From: Myxococcota bacterium
Lineage (GTDB): Bacteria; Myxococcota_A; UBA9042; DTJE01
DNA: 42,665 nt
Direction: 5' to 3'
Assembly (NCBI GenBank): GCA_029975745.1
Contig: JARKOL010000126.1
Span: 1 to 42,665 of the forward strand
Shown: in pieces, positions 38,880 through 42,665 of the stretch
How the letters are laid out: the number at the start of each line of letters is the position of its first letter
How positions within the stretch are numbered: the first letter of the stretch is position 1
Program-made: the position numbers and the translations under genes
The notes under the pieces: generated by a model
Seen by the model: only the letters and a program-made list of their open reading frames with translations
The model's database searches: none
Told to the model about the DNA's origin: nothing

Positions 38880-40532
38880 ATGATCGCGACCCGGAAGACG
38901 TCACTGACAATCGCCACGATGAGTTTGGTCGCGATGGCGACCACCTGGAGCGCTCCCCGAAGGGCCGCGGCGGACATCTGGGTCAGCAGCGCCGGCGGCA
39001 ATGCCACCGAACTGGAGCATCGCCTGGACGTCAGCCGCGAAGAGGATCTGGCGCGGATCGAGATGCGACGCGTCGTCCGCAACAACGGCCACAAGACGGC
39101 CGACCTGGTCCTGGCGATTCGGGTGCCCCGGGACACGGTGGCGACCGGTCTGAAAGTCGCCCCGGCCGGACATGCCCGGCTGCAGTGGGCTGGCCCCGAC
39201 CTCCTGGTCCTGGTGCTGCCCCAGGTGGGCCCGACGCAGGACCGGGAGGCCACGCTGACCCTCCGAGCGCCGATGGCCATGGGGCCGACGGCGTTCGAGC
39301 TGGAGCTGCCCGGCAGCGACGAGCCGCCTGGGATGGCCCCCCGACGCGTGTTCGTGGCCGGCGAGCGCGAGGTCCCGACCCGAAGCCCTGGCCACGCCAC
39401 GCTCGGCATTCAGCGCCGGCCCCCCGCCGTCGCCCGCGCCAGTCACTTCTACCTGCCGCTGGACGAGGGCGGCCTGCTGCTGGCGACGATCCAGGCCCCC
39501 CGCTACTTCACGACGCGCCCCAATCCGGCGCGATCCCTGGCCGTCCTGGACGTCGGTCCGGAAGCCCGGTCGGCGGGCCTTCGGCTGGCGGCCATGGTCG
39601 CGGCCCGCTTCGCCCGCGGCACCCACCAGTTCCTGCTGCCGGGAGATCCGCCGACGCCGATCGCCGAGGGATTCGTCTCGTTTCCCGAACTGGCCGCGAT
39701 CCTCGACGCCCGATTCCCGGACGTCGCGCCCCCGCCTGCCGTAACGCCGCGCCAGGATCTGGCCGCGATGGTGGCGGCGGCACCGTCGCTGCTGGCCGGC
39801 AATCTGGCCCCGTGCCGACTGCTGCTGGTCACGGATCGCGAGGCGCCAACCGCCGCCGAGATCGCCGCCGTGACCGGGACGCTGACGACCCTGCCGCCCG
39901 GCTCCCTGGTCCAGGTGCTGGTCCTGCGCGACACCACGTCGGGCCTGGGCCTGCGAGACGACGCCCATCCGTTGGCGGCCGTGGCCCGGCACCACGGCGG
40001 CATCGTGATGGGCATCAACCCCGGTTCGCTGGACCCGGACGGCCTGGCGCACGTGATGGGCCACCTGGTGCGGCCGCTGTGGGTGGACGATCTGGAACTG
40101 GTCCTGGACCGGGAGGCGCTGGGTGAACCGGGCGCGAACGAAACGGCCGAGCCGCCCAGTCCCATCGTGGTGCCCGCATGGGGCACCCTGCCCGGGGACA
40201 GGGCGGTCCTGCGCTCGGGTCGCGACAGCCGTCCCGGAACGGCGATCGCCTCGCTGCTGCCCGAGGGGGGTGCCGCCACGACGATTCGAGCCGTCCCGGC
40301 CCAGCCTCCGACCGTGTGGTGGCGCGCCCGCCTCTGGACCGGAGTCTGGACGCTGGAATCGCAGCCGTCGCCGGCACTGGAAACCCACGCGGCGCTGCGG
40401 GCCGTCGCGGCATCCTGGTACCCGGACCTGTCCCTGGAGGCCCAGGATCGGATCGCCGGGATCGTGCGAGCGGTCACGCCTCGCTGGTCCTGGCACGCCA
40501 CGCCGAACGGATCGACCTGGACCCGAAGATAG
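38880..40532 (+). CDS. Secreted VIT/VWA-like protein
   Basis: Signal peptide MIATRKTSLTIATMSLVAMATTWSAPRRAAADIW. VIT-like beta region (LEHRLDVSREEDLARIEMRRVVRNNG...), then VWA-like segments without a clear MIDAS. Confidence 0.55.
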   Translation: MIATRKTSLTIATMSLVAMATTWSAPRRAAADIWVSSAGGNATELEHRLDVSREEDLARIEMRRVVRNNGHKTADLVLAIRVPRDTVATGLKVAPAGHARLQWAGPDLLVLVLPQVGPTQDREATLTLRAPMAMGPTAFELELPGSDEPPGMAPRRVFVAGEREVPTRSPGHATLGIQRRPPAVARASHFYLPLDEGGLLLATIQAPRYFTTRPNPARSLAVLDVGPEARSAGLRLAAMVAARFARGTHQFLLPGDPPTPIAEGFVSFPELAAILDARFPDVAPPPAVTPRQDLAAMVAAAPSLLAGNLAPCRLLLVTDREAPTAAEIAAVTGTLTTLPPGSLVQVLVLRDTTSGLGLRDDAHPLAAVARHHGGIVMGINPGSLDPDGLAHVMGHLVRPLWVDDLELVLDREALGEPGANETAEPPSPIVVPAWGTLPGDRAVLRSGRDSRPGTAIASLLPEGGAATTIRAVPAQPPTVWWRARLWTGVWTLESQPSPALETHAALRAVAASWYPDLSLEAQDRIAGIVRAVTPRWSWHATPNGSTWTRR

Positions 40533-40610
40533 CCCGCCCTGGGTGCGGGCGGGATGGCACGGAACATGGCCCGGACACGCCGAAGAGGCCCCGGGCGCGG
40601 GAGGTGCGGT

Positions 40611-42665
40611 ATGAGGTACGCGCAGGCAAGCCTGATCGTCCTGGTGTTCGCGGTCGCCCTGGGCTCGACGAACGCCCGGTGCAGCGCCCCGGAGGCAGGC
40701 AACCGGCCCGTCCAGGCCGTCGGCCGAATCGTACAGGCACCCGCCTGGAACAAGCCCCTGCGCGGATGGGCCGCGGTCGATGCGCTGGTCGAGGAGCAGA
40801 AACTGGAGGCCGCCTCCGGGATGGCCGAAAAGCTGCTGGCCGACGCCCGCAAGGCCCGCAACGTCGCCGAGGAGGTCCGCGCACTGGTCCGGCTGACCCA
40901 GATGCGCATGGGCCTGCACGGATACGAGACCGCCGTCAGGAACCTGAAGGACGCTCCCTGGCCGAGCGATCCGCTGGCCCAGGCCGTGCTGAATCTGTAC
41001 TACGCCCAGGCCCTGGTGACCTACGGCAATGGGTACTCGTGGGAAATCCGCCAGCGCGAGGAGGTCGCCTCGACGGGCCCCGTGGACCTGAAGGCATGGA
41101 CCGCCCGCCAGATCCGCGCCGAGGCCCAGGCGGCGTTCGGCGCCGCGTGGAAGCAACGGGAGGCATTGGGAGGACTGGCCCGGGACGCGCTGCCCGAATT
41201 CGTGTCGGCCAACGACTATCCCGACGGCATCCGGCCGACGCTGCGTGACGCCCTGACCTACCTGTTCGCCTCCTTCCTGGACGACTCGGGCGACTGGACT
41301 CCGGCCCAGTCCGGCGACGTGTACCTGCTGGATCTGGAGGGCCTGCTGGGACCCGCCCGCCCCGCGACCGACGCCGACCTGGCCGCCGACCGGCATCCGC
41401 TGGAGTCGCTGGCCGCCGTCCTGGGCGACCTGGAGGCGTGGCACGACGCCCGGAAGGCCGTCGGCGCCCGGCTGGAGGCGCGGCTGCAGCGCATCCGCCA
41501 CCTGCATGAACACGTCACGCAGGACGACGACCGGACCCGCATTCGGGAACACCTCGTCAACAGGCTGGAAACGACCCGCAGCGACCCGTGGTGGTCCGTC
41601 GGGATGGCCCTGCTGGCGGAACTGACGCGATCCCGGAACGTCTGGGATGCCGACGCGCTGGCCCGGACGATCGCCGAACAGGGATGGAAGGCCTTTCCGG
41701 ACGACGTCGGGGGACGGCGCTGCCTGTACATCGTGCGAGCCATCGAGGCCCCCGAGTTCACGATGAACGCGATGGCGTCGGACGCCCCCGATCGACGTTC
41801 GATCGGGGTGACCTCGCGCAACCTGGGCCAGTTGCACTTCCGGGCGTGGCGAATCGCGGATCCCTGGGATCTGATCGAGCGGTCGGACGACTACCATTTG
41901 ATGCCCCGAGGCAACGAACTCGAGGCCCGGCTGCGCCGCTCGCCCGACCATGCGTGGTCCGTCGAACTGCCCGTGCTGCCCGACTATCGGAACCACCAGA
42001 CCTGGGTCATGCCGCCCATGCGGACCCCCGGCCTGTGGATCGTGGCCGCGTCGGCCGACCCGGGGTTCGGCGAGGAAGCCAACGTCCGCACCGCGGTCCC
42101 CATGGTGGTGGGCGATCTGGTACTGACTCGGACCGTCGAGGACGCCGACGTGTACGTCCGCGTGCTGTCGGGCGCCACGGGCAGGCCGGTCGCCGGCGCC
42201 GAGGTCCGGATGTACCGCAAGGATTGGAACAAGGGCCACAAGGTCGCGGCGCGGGCGACATCCGGCGACGACGGTCGGGCGATCCTGAAGGCCGGGGGCA
42301 CCGGCAACCAGTGGTTCGTGGCCGCGCAGAAGGACGATCAGTTCGCGCTGGACGCCGACGCCTTCTGGCTGGGCCGTCCCTCGCGACCACAGGCCCGGGA
42401 CGCCGCCCTGATCTACACCGATCGCAGCATCTACCGGCCGGGCCAGACCCTGAAGTTCAAGGTCCTGGCCTACGGCACCCAGACGCCGGGCGAACGATTC
42501 CGCACGCTGCCCGACCGGAACCTGACGGTGACCCTGCGCGACGCCAACGGCCAGCAGGTCGAGGCCGTCGAGGTCAAGACCAACACCCACGGCACCGCAT
42601 CGGGCCAGTTCCTGCTGCCCGCGGGACGCATGCTTGGCCCATGGCGCCTGGTCGCGTCCATTCCC
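40611..42665 (+). CDS. Alpha-2-macroglobulin family protein (3' truncated by window end)
   Basis: Not in the ORF list because it runs off the window. ATG 40611 with GGAGG RBS; 685 codons open to the last base. Contains IYTDRSIYRPGQTLKFKVLAYG (MG2-type motif). Confidence 0.85.
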   Translation, partial: MRYAQASLIVLVFAVALGSTNARCSAPEAGNRPVQAVGRIVQAPAWNKPLRGWAAVDALVEEQKLEAASGMAEKLLADARKARNVAEEVRALVRLTQMRMGLHGYETAVRNLKDAPWPSDPLAQAVLNLYYAQALVTYGNGYSWEIRQREEVASTGPVDLKAWTARQIRAEAQAAFGAAWKQREALGGLARDALPEFVSANDYPDGIRPTLRDALTYLFASFLDDSGDWTPAQSGDVYLLDLEGLLGPARPATDADLAADRHPLESLAAVLGDLEAWHDARKAVGARLEARLQRIRHLHEHVTQDDDRTRIREHLVNRLETTRSDPWWSVGMALLAELTRSRNVWDADALARTIAEQGWKAFPDDVGGRRCLYIVRAIEAPEFTMNAMASDAPDRRSIGVTSRNLGQLHFRAWRIADPWDLIERSDDYHLMPRGNELEARLRRSPDHAWSVELPVLPDYRNHQTWVMPPMRTPGLWIVAASADPGFGEEANVRTAVPMVVGDLVLTRTVEDADVYVRVLSGATGRPVAGAEVRMYRKDWNKGHKVAARATSGDDGRAILKAGGTGNQWFVAAQKDDQFALDADAFWLGRPSRPQARDAALIYTDRSIYRPGQTLKFKVLAYGTQTPGERFRTLPDRNLTVTLRDANGQQVEAVEVKTNTHGTASGQFLLPAGRMLGPWRLVASIP

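Noticed and set aside
38901-42590. 1229-aa minus-strand ORF
   Set aside because: Antisense to the VIT/VWA-like and alpha-2-macroglobulin genes, which have signal peptides, RBS and family motifs.
1-42665. tRNA, rRNA, CRISPR, prophage or transposase
   Set aside because: Looked for in intergenic regions on both strands; none recognised. The tandem repeats present are not CRISPR-like (no regular spacers).

Overview
High-GC window, probably deltaproteobacterial or Myxococcota-like (inferred from gene content only), with about 29 densely packed protein genes. I found no tRNA, rRNA, CRISPR array or transposase. The most unusual region is 3-12 kb. It holds a minus-strand cluster encoding a putative porin-cytochrome electron conduit: a modular multiheme lipoprotein with CX2CH, CX4CH and one CX3CH motif, an outer-membrane beta-barrel, a 13-motif multiheme protein and a tetraheme c3-type cytochrome. 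It is flanked by a Cys-rich MopE-like repeat protein and a PKD-domain lipoprotein. Divergent from it lie an ExbB/TolQ-like channel gene with no ExbD partner in the window, a GAF histidine kinase whose ATP-binding domain looks degenerate, and a REC/HD-GYP protein. The rest is mostly housekeeping or transport: aminotransferase, rho, glpK, NCS2-like permease, ssb, aspartokinase, an RND efflux operon, acyltransferase, SDR, nth, a DUF4175-like protein, ridA, cupin, SPOR protein, argS, a VIT/VWA-like protein and an alpha-2-macroglobulin-like protein cut by the window end. Other points of note are a small lipoprotein cytochrome with an apparent CX5CH motif, a 15-bp palindrome over the RND-operon promoter, a recurrent TA[T/G]AATCCG -10-type element, a hairpin-bearing direct repeat upstream of the permease and a G-rich minisatellite inside the SPOR gene. 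All calls come from reading the sequence and translations; no searches were run.
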